From Collinsella sp. AM17-1 (GTDB taxonomy: Bacteria > Actinomycetota > Coriobacteriia > Coriobacteriales > Coriobacteriaceae), in contig NZ_QRJZ01000022.1 in NCBI RefSeq assembly GCF_003470665.1, positions 1 to 41,660 of the forward strand: a DNA stretch of 41,660 bases, read 5' to 3'. The translations under genes were made by a program, and so were the position numbers. The notes beneath the pieces are model-generated. The model was not told the DNA's origin and did no database searches. It worked only from the letters and a program-made list of their open reading frames with translations. Below, piece after piece: positions 25,171 to 32,563 of this stretch. Within the stretch, counting starts at the first letter, position 1. Each line of letters opens with the position of its first letter.

Positions 25171-26091
25171 GTGGCAACTCAGAAATTCACCGGCGTTATC
25201 CCTCCCGTCGTTGTTCCCGATACCGAAGATCACCAGCTCGACGTTGCCTCCTTTGAGCGCAGCATCAACCGCATGATCGATGCCGGCGTCGATGGCCTGT
25301 TCTTCTTGGGATCCTCGGGCGAGGTCGTCTTCTCCACCGACGAGCGCCGTCGCCAGATTATCGCCGAGGCCGTTCGTATCGTCGACCACCGCGTTCCCGT
25401 TCTGGTCGGCATCATCGACACCGAGACCGAGCGCATGATCGAGCACGGTAAGGTCGCTCAGGAGCTGGGCGCCGATGCCCTCGTCGCCACCTGCCCGTTC
25501 TATGCCCTGCAGGGCATGACCGAGGTCGAGGAGCACTTCCGCATCCTGCATGAGGAGCTCGACCTGCCCATCTTCGCTTACGACATCCCCGTGTGCGTCC
25601 ACACCAAGCTCCCCTGGAAGCTCCTTGCCAAGCTCGGTGCCGAGGGCGTTCTGGCCGGCGTCAAGGATTCCTCGGGTGATGACATCTCGTTCCGCTACCT
25701 CGTTCAGGAGAACGAGAAGAACGGCCATCCGATGAGCATCCTCACCGGTCACGAGGTTGTTGTCGACGGCGCTTACCTCGGTGGTGCCGACGGTTCCGTC
25801 CCGGGCCTCGCCAACGTTGAGCCTGAGGGCTACGTGCGTCAATGGAAGGCCGCTCAGGCTGGTGACTGGGCTACCGTCAAGGCCGAGCAGGATCGCCTCA
25901 ATGAGATTTCGCACATCTGGGATGTCACCTCGGGCGTCCAGGGCTATGCCGGTGGCGTCGGCGCCTTCAAGACTGCTATGAACCTCATGGGTATCTTCGA
26001 CAGCCCGACCATGCCGCGCCCGGTGAAGGCCATGACCGGCGAGAACGTCGAGGCGATTAGGAAGGTCCTTCAGGACAACGGTCTCCTGTAA
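25171..26091 (+). CDS. nanA: DapA/NanA-superfamily aldolase, probable N-acetylneuraminate lyase
   Basis: A 306-residue (beta/alpha)8 aldolase with the Schiff-base lysine at Lys165 (GVKDSSGD), the catalytic tyrosine at Tyr137 (FAYDIP), and the pyruvate-binding GSSGE loop at 47-51. The arginine that DHDPS enzymes carry five residues after this tyrosine (YNVPSR) is absent here, which argues against a dapA function. Lysine and tyrosine numbers coincide with those of E. coli NanA. The family member expected in this context splits Neu5Ac into ManNAc and pyruvate. KDSSGD is also seen in keto-deoxy-sugar aldolases, so another 2-keto-3-deoxy acid is possible. GTG 25171 has TAAGGAG upstream; the frame is open to 25087 but unsupported. 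Codon bias is strong. Confidence 0.8.
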   Translation: MATQKFTGVIPPVVVPDTEDHQLDVASFERSINRMIDAGVDGLFFLGSSGEVVFSTDERRRQIIAEAVRIVDHRVPVLVGIIDTETERMIEHGKVAQELGADALVATCPFYALQGMTEVEEHFRILHEELDLPIFAYDIPVCVHTKLPWKLLAKLGAEGVLAGVKDSSGDDISFRYLVQENEKNGHPMSILTGHEVVVDGAYLGGADGSVPGLANVEPEGYVRQWKAAQAGDWATVKAEQDRLNEISHIWDVTSGVQGYAGGVGAFKTAMNLMGIFDSPTMPRPVKAMTGENVEAIRKVLQDNGLL

Positions 26092-26120
26092 AGCTTCCCA
26101 GGCACCCGACCTCGCCGTTC

Positions 26121-26163
26121 AACCGTGTGGTCATGACCCATTAGGTCAATGGCCACACGGTTT
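26121..26163 (+). terminator. Hairpin/terminator after nanA
   Basis: AACCGTGTGG (26121-26130) pairs with CCACACGGTT (26153-26162), and the stem continues inward through CAT/ATG and GACC/GGTC with one bulge to a five-base loop. It is followed by TTCTC, a short T-poor tail. It should terminate part of the transcripts before the kinase gene. Confidence 0.65.
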
Positions 26164-26262
26164 CTCGGCGATCTCGGACACCTGGAAAACCTTTACTGCG
26201 CTGTGACGGCTAGCCTGACGGCGCATTTCCTGTAGTTGTTTTTATCTCCGAAGGAGAGCGAC

Positions 26263-27228
26263 ATGGAGAACAAGTACGTCTGCTCTGTCGATATCGGCGG
26301 AACTAAGATCGCGACTGCCATCATGGAGTACCCGGCTGACGGCAGCGTGCCCCATCCTGTTTTTGAGGCCGAGGTTCCTACCGAGGCCCAGGAGGGCGGC
26401 GAGGCCGTCTTCCAGCGTATCGAGGCGTCCATCAAGGCTGCTCTCGAGGCGAATCCCGATGTCGAGGTCCTTGGCGTCGGTATCGGTGCCGCCGGCGTCG
26501 TCGATCCCAAGACGGGCGCCATCGCGTATGCCAACGAGATCATGCCCGGCTGGTCCGGCGTTCAGTTGGGGCCGCGTCTGCGCGAGGACCTCGGTCTTCC
26601 CGTTGCCGTTGTAGGCGACGTGCAGGCTCATGCACTGGGCGAGGCCCACTGGGGCGTCGGCAAGGGTAAGTTCTCCGTCTTGTGTCTTGGCATCGGTACG
26701 GGCATCGGCGGCGCATATGTCGAGAACGGCCGCGTGATGCAGGGCTTCCATGGTGCTGCTGGCCATATGGGCCACATCGAGTGCTCGGCTGCCGCCGGCA
26801 TTCCCTGCGCCTGCGGGCGTTCCGGCCATCTGGAGTCGGTTGCTTCGGGCACTTCCATTGGTCGTATGTACGATGAGCGCTTTGGCCGTGTCGACCCCAG
26901 CCGTCCTTCGGTCGGTCGCGATGTGAACGACCTGTGCCGTGCAGGCGACGCAAAGGCGACCGAGGTCATCCATGATGCCGGCTTTGCGTTGGGTGCCAGC
27001 TTGGGCTCGCTCGCTAACATCCTGGACCCTGAGGTCATCGTGCTTTCGGGCGGCGTGATTCACCAAGGTCCCGATTGGCGTTCGCAGACGTGGAAGGATT
27101 CGGTGCACGAGGGCTATGCCAGCCAGGCGCTCGATCCGCTTCAGGACACGCCGATCCTCATCGGTTCTCTGGAGGGCGATGCTCCGCTCATCGGTGCCGC
27201 CGAACACCTTCTTGCGTCGTTGAAGTAA
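26263..27228 (+). CDS. nanK: ROK-family sugar kinase, probable N-acetylmannosamine kinase
   Basis: A 321-residue ROK kinase. The ATP phosphate-binding motif DIGGTK is at 10-15, the catalytic aspartate lies in VVGDVQAHALGEAHWG, and the GxGTGIGGAYV phosphate-2 loop is present. The zinc-binding block reads GHIECSAAAGIPCACGRSGHLE: the usual last cysteine of CxCGxxGCxE is a histidine, a variant that may still bind zinc. ROK kinases phosphorylate glucose, ManNAc or GlcNAc; placement between an aldolase and NanE points to ManNAc 6-phosphorylation. ATG 26263 has an ideal AAGGAG (26251-26256). The 92 bases before it, after the hairpin, contain two direct TGACGGC repeats (26204-26210, 26216-26222) but no clear promoter. 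Confidence 0.83.
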   Translation: MENKYVCSVDIGGTKIATAIMEYPADGSVPHPVFEAEVPTEAQEGGEAVFQRIEASIKAALEANPDVEVLGVGIGAAGVVDPKTGAIAYANEIMPGWSGVQLGPRLREDLGLPVAVVGDVQAHALGEAHWGVGKGKFSVLCLGIGTGIGGAYVENGRVMQGFHGAAGHMGHIECSAAAGIPCACGRSGHLESVASGTSIGRMYDERFGRVDPSRPSVGRDVNDLCRAGDAKATEVIHDAGFALGASLGSLANILDPEVIVLSGGVIHQGPDWRSQTWKDSVHEGYASQALDPLQDTPILIGSLEGDAPLIGAAEHLLASLK

Positions 27229-27245
27229 ACATAACTACCAAGTGC

Positions 27246-27343
27246 GCCTTCTGAGGTGCCGCAGATTGACGTGAAAGAGGAGCGAAGCGTACTTCGGTAC
27301 GCGAGCGACGGTTTGAACGTCAAGGTGCGGTGTCTCAGAAGGC
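27246..27343. repeat. Long inverted repeat (~98 nt) with UUCG tetraloop, REP-like
   Basis: The outer arms GCCTTCTGAG and CTCAGAAGGC (27246-27255 and 27334-27343) pair perfectly. The stem continues through an 8-bp block with G-U pairs, a TGACGT/ACGTCA block, a loose middle, and a tip GCGTAC-TTCG-GTACGC. The whole spacer between the kinase and nanE is essentially this structure. Its size and layered symmetry are unlike a simple terminator and resemble dispersed intergenic palindromes (REP/BIME-type). Only one full copy is in the window. Confidence 0.7.
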
Positions 27344-27368
27344 TGTTTTGAGAAAGGTTGAGTCGAAC

Positions 27369-28055
27369 ATGACCGTCGATCCTTTGATTCAATCCCTGAA
27401 GGGCAAGCTCGTCGTGAGCGTTCAGGCGTATATGGGCGAGCCGCTTCGTACGCCCGAGACCATGGCTCAAATGTCTCGCGCTTGCGAGCTTGGCGGCGCC
27501 GCCGCCATTCGCTGTCAGGGCCTTGCCGACATTGCCGCCATTAAGGGTCGCTGTGAGGTTCCTGTTATCGGCCTGTGGAAGGATGGGCACGAGGGCGTTT
27601 ACATCACGCCGACGCTGCGTCACGCTCGCGCCTGCGTTGCCGCGGGTGCCGATATCGTGGCGATCGATGCCACCGATCGTCCGCGTCCCGATGGCAAGAC
27701 CGTCGAGGACACCTTCCGTCCGCTGCACGAGGAGGGTGTGCTCCTGATGGCGGATTGTGCCACCATCGAGGACATTCGCCGTGCGGTTGATATGGGCTTC
27801 GACCTTGTATCCACCACGCTTTCTCATGGTGTCGCCGCCATCGACTGCACCATGGCCGATGGCCCCGATCTTCCGCTTCTGCGTCAGGCGACCGAGGAAT
27901 TCCCCGGTCTTCCCATCATCTGCGAGGGCCGTGTGCACACGCCCGAGGAGGCTCGCGCCGCGATCGATGCTGGCGCTTGGGCCGTTGTCGTCGGCACTGC
28001 CATCACGCATCCCACGAGTATTACGAGTTGGTTCAAGGCTGCGCTTGAGGCGTAA
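27369..28055 (+). CDS. nanE: N-acetylmannosamine-6-phosphate 2-epimerase
   Basis: NanE converts ManNAc-6-P to GlcNAc-6-P, linking sialic-acid breakdown to the amino-sugar pool. The 228-residue length is typical. Family landmarks of this TIM barrel are LVVSVQAYMGEP at the start, GGAAAIRCQG, PVIGLWKDG (catalytic lysine), ADIVAIDATDRPRP, and IICEGRVHTPEEA (second active-site acid) before the phosphate-binding WAVVVGTAITHP. ATG 27369 is preceded by GAGAAAGG; the frame stays open to 27330 inside the inverted repeat and is not used. NanE is the most specific marker in the cluster and the main reason to call it a sialic-acid pathway. Confidence 0.95.
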   Translation: MTVDPLIQSLKGKLVVSVQAYMGEPLRTPETMAQMSRACELGGAAAIRCQGLADIAAIKGRCEVPVIGLWKDGHEGVYITPTLRHARACVAAGADIVAIDATDRPRPDGKTVEDTFRPLHEEGVLLMADCATIEDIRRAVDMGFDLVSTTLSHGVAAIDCTMADGPDLPLLRQATEEFPGLPIICEGRVHTPEEARAAIDAGAWAVVVGTAITHPTSITSWFKAALEA

Positions 28056-28106
28056 GACAGGCCTCGTATCCGCTCGGGGCGGTATACTCAATATAGGCAA
28101 TTGACC

Positions 28107-28143
28107 GCGCGGGATCCGGGTTGCTGGGTCCCGCGCTTGTTTT
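28107..28143 (+). terminator. Terminator between nanE and rapZ
   Basis: GCGCGGGA (28107-28114) pairs with TCCCGCGC (28129-28136); the loop can be shortened by CC/GG pairs. It is followed by TTGTTTT, a good rho-independent signature. It ends two bases before the rapZ ribosome site. A TATACT hexamer at 28083-28088 lies upstream of it, so it could instead act as a leader attenuator for rapZ. Confidence 0.75.
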
Positions 28144-28156
28144 CGGGAGGCAACAC

Positions 28157-29077
28157 ATGCAAAAGGGAGATGCCATGGATGCGGCGGAGCGCTCGGAGCG
28201 CATCCCCGATATCGTCATCATCACCGGAATGTCCGGATCGGGCCGCACGCAGGCCATGCACGTGTTCGAGGACATGGGCTATTTTTGCATCGATAACCTG
28301 CCTCCGCGTCTGATCGCCCAGCTTGCCGAGCTCGTCGGCATCAATACGGGCGTGGGCAGGCATCTCGCCGTCACCTGCGATTTGCGTAGCCAGGGACTGT
28401 TTGACGAGTTGCTCGATGCGGTCGCCGCGCTCGAAGAACGCGAGATGAGCTGCGACATCGTGTTCCTAGAGGCTTCTGACGAGGTGCTGATCCGTCGTTA
28501 TAGCGAAAACCGCCGCCGTCATCCCATTGCCAAACCGGGGGAGACTACGGCCGATGCCATTCAGCGCGAGCGCCTTCAGCTGCAGGGCGTGCGCGATCGA
28601 GCCGATATGATTATCGACACGAGCCGTCTGCGCACCTCTGCGCTGCGCAACAAGCTACGTATGGCATTTTCCGAACTGTCCGACCAACAGCTCATGGACG
28701 TCCATGTGTTCTCGTTTGGCTTTAAGCACGGCATGCCCGTCGAGGCGGACATTATGATCGACGTCCGCTTCCTGCCCAATCCGTTCTACGATCCCGAGAT
28801 GCGCACGATGACCGGTCTCGATAAAAAGGTCTCGGATTTTGTTCTGGACCATCCCAAGACGCAGGAGTTTTGGAAGGCTTGGACACGGCTACTCGATACG
28901 GTGATGCCGGGCTATATCGCGGAGGGTAAACCGCAGCTTTCTATCGCCATCGGCTGCACGGGCGGACAGCACCGTAGCGTCGCCATTGCCGAGGCCACGG
29001 CCCGTTACCTGGAAGGCGCCCAGTATCACGTGAGCATCTCCCACCGCGATCTGTCGCGCGCCAACACGAAGGCATAG
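28157..29077 (+). CDS. rapZ: RapZ/YvcJ-family nucleotide-binding (RNase adapter) protein
   Basis: A 306-residue P-loop protein: GMSGSGRT at 24-31 (lysine replaced by arginine, as in actinobacterial homologues), FEDMGYFCIDNLPP, then the C-terminal FGFKHGMP, DVRFLPNPF and GCTGGQHRSV motifs that define the family. In E. coli RapZ senses glucosamine-6-P and controls decay of the sRNA GlmZ; in Gram-positives (YvcJ) the role is less clear. ATG 28157 has GGGAGG six bases ahead; ATG 28175, with AGGGAGA, is a workable alternative and gives 300 residues. whiA follows after 6 bases. The gene normally adjacent, yvcK, is missing. Placement next to amino-sugar genes may be coincidental. Confidence 0.93.
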   Translation: MQKGDAMDAAERSERIPDIVIITGMSGSGRTQAMHVFEDMGYFCIDNLPPRLIAQLAELVGINTGVGRHLAVTCDLRSQGLFDELLDAVAALEEREMSCDIVFLEASDEVLIRRYSENRRRHPIAKPGETTADAIQRERLQLQGVRDRADMIIDTSRLRTSALRNKLRMAFSELSDQQLMDVHVFSFGFKHGMPVEADIMIDVRFLPNPFYDPEMRTMTGLDKKVSDFVLDHPKTQEFWKAWTRLLDTVMPGYIAEGKPQLSIAIGCTGGQHRSVAIAEATARYLEGAQYHVSISHRDLSRANTKA

Positions 29078-29083
29078 GCCTGC

Positions 29084-30013
29084 ATGTCGTTTACCGCTGA
29101 GGTGCGCGACGAGCTTGCGCGCTGCGAACCCGAATGTGAATACTGCGACTTGTCGACACTTGCCGCCCTCACGCGCGTGAGTGGTACGCTCTCGCTTACC
29201 GGCTCTGGGCGGTATCGTTTGACGGTTGCGACTGAGACGGGAGCCGTCGCACGCACGATGATCACGCTGACACATCGCATCCTTAAGCTCAAAACGGAAT
29301 TCACCGTTCGTAAATCGGTCTTGCATAAGGTCCGTAATTATCTCATTACCCTGCCCGATCAACCCGACCTGGACAAGGCTCTGGTGCTGCTGGGCATTCT
29401 AGACCGCAGGGGAGGGCTCGTCGCTGGTGTTCCCCGACACATCGTTGCCCGTCCCTGCTGCAGGCTTGCCTACATCCGCGGCGCGCTCATCGCGGGTGGC
29501 TTCGTGGCCGATCCGCGCGGCGATTTTCATTTGGAGATCGCGGTGCAGGGCGAGCAATATGCTAAGGGGCTTTGCGACCTGTTGGGGCAGATTGGGGTCC
29601 ATGCTCGTGTTAATGCACGGCGGGGGTCATATGCCGTGTACATTAAGAGCGCCGAGGAAATCGAGCATCTATTAAAGCTGATTGGTGCCAAGCGCAGCGT
29701 TGCCGAGATTGAGGAGGCGCGCGCGGTCAAGTTGGTTAAGAACGATGTGAACCGTCGCGTGAACGCCGAGCTCGCCAACCAGACCAGAAGCGCCGGTGCT
29801 GCCCAACATCAGCTTGCGCTTATCGATGAGCTCGAGCAGCGCGGCCTTCGCGATGCGCTTCCGGATGCCTTGGCGGTCTTTTGCGACCTGCGCGAGCGCT
29901 ATCCCGATCTGTCGCTGCGTGATTTAGGGGAGATGGCTGACCCTCCCTTGTCGAAGTCGGCCCTCTACCATCGTGTTTTACGTCTTGAAAAGCTCATTGA
30001 AGCAAACAAGTAG
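29084..30013 (+). CDS. whiA: DNA-binding protein WhiA
   Basis: WhiA is a conserved Gram-positive DNA-binding protein, a sporulation regulator in Streptomyces and linked to division and chromosome segregation in other species. The 309-residue protein has the N-terminal degenerate LAGLIDADG homing-endonuclease fold (SFTAEVRDELAR start; YIRGALIAGGFVADP in the middle) and a C-terminal helix-turn-helix domain (LSLRDLGEMADPPLSKSALYHRVLRL). It starts 6 bases after rapZ and is probably co-translated. There is no clear terminator after it; a promoter for gap lies immediately downstream. Confidence 0.95.
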   Translation: MSFTAEVRDELARCEPECEYCDLSTLAALTRVSGTLSLTGSGRYRLTVATETGAVARTMITLTHRILKLKTEFTVRKSVLHKVRNYLITLPDQPDLDKALVLLGILDRRGGLVAGVPRHIVARPCCRLAYIRGALIAGGFVADPRGDFHLEIAVQGEQYAKGLCDLLGQIGVHARVNARRGSYAVYIKSAEEIEHLLKLIGAKRSVAEIEEARAVKLVKNDVNRRVNAELANQTRSAGAAQHQLALIDELEQRGLRDALPDALAVFCDLRERYPDLSLRDLGEMADPPLSKSALYHRVLRLEKLIEANK

Positions 30014-30022
30014 TTTAAAGTA

Positions 30023-30072
30023 TTGACGTATATACGGATTTAGCTGCTATTTTATTCTTTAAAACGTTTTAA
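30023..30072 (+). promoter_or_regulatory. Probable gap promoter with a palindromic operator
   Basis: TTGACG (30023-30028) and TGCTAT (30045-30050) are separated by 16 bases. A perfect 14-bp palindrome TTAAAACGTTTTAA (30059-30072) follows where transcription should begin, which is a typical repressor position. The remaining leader (30073-30206) is very A+T-rich and includes a second possible -10 (TATATT, 30129-30134). The central AACGTT resembles LacI/GalR-family operators. Confidence 0.5.
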
Positions 30073-30206
30073 CGTAAATTTGATTTTCAATTTCGAGCAT
30101 TCTCGTGAAATTCAAGTCAAAAAAAAGGTATATTAGGCGAGTGGTTAGTTTGTGGGCCTCAACGGCGGGCGCTGTAGCTTGCGGGGGCCTTACGAAAGGA
30201 GACACA

Positions 30207-31232
30207 ATGGCAGTAAAGGTTGCTATTAACGGCTTCGGTCGCATCGGTCGTCTGGCTTTCCGTCAGATGTTCGGTCATGAGGGCTCCGAGATTGTCGCTA
30301 TCAACGACCTCACCTCTCCCGATATGCTCGCTTACCTGCTGAAGTACGACTCCACGCAGGGCAACTACGCTCGCGATCACGAGGTCGTTGCTGGCGAGGA
30401 TTCCATCACCGTTGACGGCAAGGAGATCAAGATCTACAAGGAGGCCGACGCCAACAACCTGCCTTGGGGCGACCTCGACGTCGACGTCGTTCTCGAGTGC
30501 ACCGGCTTCTACACCAGCAAGGCTAAGGCTCAGGCCCACATCAACGCTGGCGCCAAGAAGGTCGTCATCTCCGCTCCGGCCGGCAGCGATCTGCCCACCA
30601 TCGTGTACAACGTCAACCACGAGACGCTGACCGCTGAGGACAACATCATCTCCGCTGCTTCCTGCACCACCAACTGCCTCGCCCCGATGGCCAAGGGTCT
30701 GAACGACTTCGCTCCCATCGTGTCCGGCATCATGACCACCATTCACGCCTGGACCGGCGACCAGATGCCGCTCGACGGCCCGCAGCGCAAGGGCAACAAG
30801 CGTCGTAGCCGCGCCTGCGCCGTCAACATCGTCCCCAACACCACCGGTGCTGCCAAGGCTATCGGCCTGGTTCTCCCCGAGCTCAACGGTAAGCTCATCG
30901 GTGCCGCCCAGCGCGTCCCGACGCCGACCGGCTCCATCACCAACCTCTACGCTGTCGTTGACAAGAAGGTCACCGTCGACGAGGTCAACGCCGCTATGAA
31001 GGCCTACGCTTCCACCATCTCCGAGACCTTCGGTTACAACGAGGACGACATCGTCTCCACCGACATCATCGGCGAGACCCACGGCTCCATCTTCGACGCC
31101 ACTCAGACCATGTGCTCTGACCTCGGCAACGGCCAGACCCTCGTTCAGGTCACCTCTTGGTACGACAACGAGAACTCTTACACCTCTCAGATGGTCCGCA
31201 CCATCAAGTACTTCGAGAAGTTCGTTGCTTAA
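30207..31232 (+). CDS. gap: Glyceraldehyde-3-phosphate dehydrogenase, type I
   Basis: This enzyme oxidises glyceraldehyde-3-P to 1,3-bisphosphoglycerate with NAD in glycolysis. The 341-residue protein has the NAD-binding start [15 protein letters not shown], the active-site SCTTNCLAP with catalytic cysteine, the HAWTGDQ region, and the C-terminal [18 protein letters not shown] 30207 follows GAAAGGAG; the open frame to 30105 has no ribosome site. Codon choice is extremely biased, consistent with one of the most abundant proteins. It is first in a gap-pgk-tpiA-gpmI-secG run but is followed by a strong terminator, so most gap mRNA is probably monocistronic. Confidence 0.98.
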   Translation: MAVKVAINGFGRIGRLAFRQMFGHEGSEIVAINDLTSPDMLAYLLKYDSTQGNYARDHEVVAGEDSITVDGKEIKIYKEADANNLPWGDLDVDVVLECTGFYTSKAKAQAHINAGAKKVVISAPAGSDLPTIVYNVNHETLTAEDNIISAASCTTNCLAPMAKGLNDFAPIVSGIMTTIHAWTGDQMPLDGPQRKGNKRRSRACAVNIVPNTTGAAKAIGLVLPELNGKLIGAAQRVPTPTGSITNLYAVVDKKVTVDEVNAAMKAYASTISETFGYNEDDIVSTDIIGETHGSIFDATQTMCSDLGNGQTLVQVTSWYDNENSYTSQMVRTIKYFEKFVA

Positions 31233-31269
31233 TTTAGCTTTTAGCGAATAGCTCGTTGAGCGTCTAAAG

Positions 31270-31316
31270 AAGGGCGCGGCCTTATAGGGCTTACACCCTA
31301 GGGTCGCGCCCTTTTT
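31270..31316 (+). terminator. Terminator after gap
   Basis: A long stem, AAGGGCGCG with CGCGCCCTT (31270-31278 and 31305-31313), continues inward with further pairs to a TAGGG/CCCTA tip, and is followed by five T (31312-31316). It separates gap from pgk. Confidence 0.88.
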
Positions 31317-31372
31317 ATAGGAAATCGTCTGCCGTAATGGGAGGCAGACACGTACGAAAGGTAGAAGCAAAC

Positions 31373-32563
31373 ATGGCCTTTACCAAGAAGACCGTCCGCG
31401 ACATCGATGTCGACGGCAAGCGCGTTCTCGTCCGCGTTGACTTCAACGTGCCTATCAAGGATGGCGTCGTTGGCGACACCACCCGCATCAAGGCTGCCCT
31501 GCCCACCATCAACTACCTCGTTGAGCACAACGCTCGCGTCATCCTCATGAGCCACCTCGGCCGTCCCGAGGGCACCGGCTTCCAGCCTGAGCTCTCCCTT
31601 GAGCCTGTCGCCAAGAAGCTCGCTGAGCTCTCTGGTCTCGATGTTGCCTTTGTCGCCGACACCTACGGCGAGAAGGCTGCTGAGGCTGTCGCCGCCGTCG
31701 AGCCGGGCAAGGTCCTCGTTCTCGAGAACGTCCGTTTCGACAAGCGTGAGAAGAAGAACGATCCCGAGATCGCCAAGAAGCTCGCTTCCTATGGTGACGT
31801 CTTCGTTCTCGATGCCTTCGGCACCGCTCACCGCGCCCAGGGTTCCGTCGTGGGCCCCGCCGCTTACCTGCCTGCCGTCGCCGGCTTCCTGCTCGAGAAG
31901 GAGGTCGACACGCTGACCGGCATCTTCGCCGAGCCCGAGCGCCCCTTCGTCGCTATCGTCGGCGGTTCCAAGGTTTCTTCCAAGATCGGCGTTCTCGATC
32001 ACCTCATCGACTCCGCTGACACCCTGATCATCGGTGGCGGCATGGCCTACACCTTCTTCCTGGCTCAGGGCCTGACCGTCGGTCAGTCCCTCAAGGAAGA
32101 GGACTGGGTCGAGCGCGCCGGCGAGATGCTCAAGAAGGCCGAGGAAAAGGGCGTCAAGATCCTGCTCCCCATCGACAACCGCGTTGCCGATCACTTTGGC
32201 GAGGACGCTGTCCCCGAGGTTGTCGCTTCCGACGCTATCCCCGACGATCGTGAGGGCATGGACATCGGCCCCAAGACCGAGGAGCTCTACGCCGAGGCCG
32301 TCAAGGGCGCCAAGACCGTGTTCTGGAACGGCCCCATGGGCGTCTTCGAGTTCGACAACTTCGCTCACGGCACCCAGGCTATCGCCGAGGCCGTCGCCGA
32401 GGCCGACTGCACCTCGATCATCGGCGGTGGTGACTCTGTCGCGGCTGTCAACAAGTTCAACCTGGCCGACAAGATGAGCTGGATCTCCACCGGTGGTGGC
32501 GCTTCCATGGAGCTCGTCGAGGGTAAGGCCCTGCCCGGAGTGGAGGCGCTTCTCGATGCCTAA
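31373..32563 (+). CDS. pgk: Phosphoglycerate kinase
   Basis: PGK makes ATP from 1,3-bisphosphoglycerate in glycolysis. The 396-residue length is normal. Landmarks are RVLVRVDFNVPIKDG at the start, the SHLGRPEG substrate loop, GGSKVSSKIGVL, IIGGGMAYTF, and the C-terminal nucleotide-binding GGGDSVAAVNKF and STGGGASMELVEG. ATG 31373 follows GAAAGGTAGAAG; a few more codons upstream are open but unlikely. The last 8 bases overlap tpiA. Strong codon bias matches gap. Confidence 0.98.
   Translation: MAFTKKTVRDIDVDGKRVLVRVDFNVPIKDGVVGDTTRIKAALPTINYLVEHNARVILMSHLGRPEGTGFQPELSLEPVAKKLAELSGLDVAFVADTYGEKAAEAVAAVEPGKVLVLENVRFDKREKKNDPEIAKKLASYGDVFVLDAFGTAHRAQGSVVGPAAYLPAVAGFLLEKEVDTLTGIFAEPERPFVAIVGGSKVSSKIGVLDHLIDSADTLIIGGGMAYTFFLAQGLTVGQSLKEEDWVERAGEMLKKAEEKGVKILLPIDNRVADHFGEDAVPEVVASDAIPDDREGMDIGPKTEELYAEAVKGAKTVFWNGPMGVFEFDNFAHGTQAIAEAVAEADCTSIIGGGDSVAAVNKFNLADKMSWISTGGGASMELVEGKALPGVEALLDA

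Noticed and set aside
25171..26091. Assignment as dapA (lysine biosynthesis)
   Set aside because: The carboxylate-binding Arg after the catalytic Tyr is absent, and the neighbours are NanE and a ROK kinase.
26204..26222. Two TGACGGC direct repeats ahead of nanK as an operator
   Set aside because: Seven-base repeats spaced 12 bp apart arise easily by chance in G+C-rich DNA, and no promoter is visible around them.
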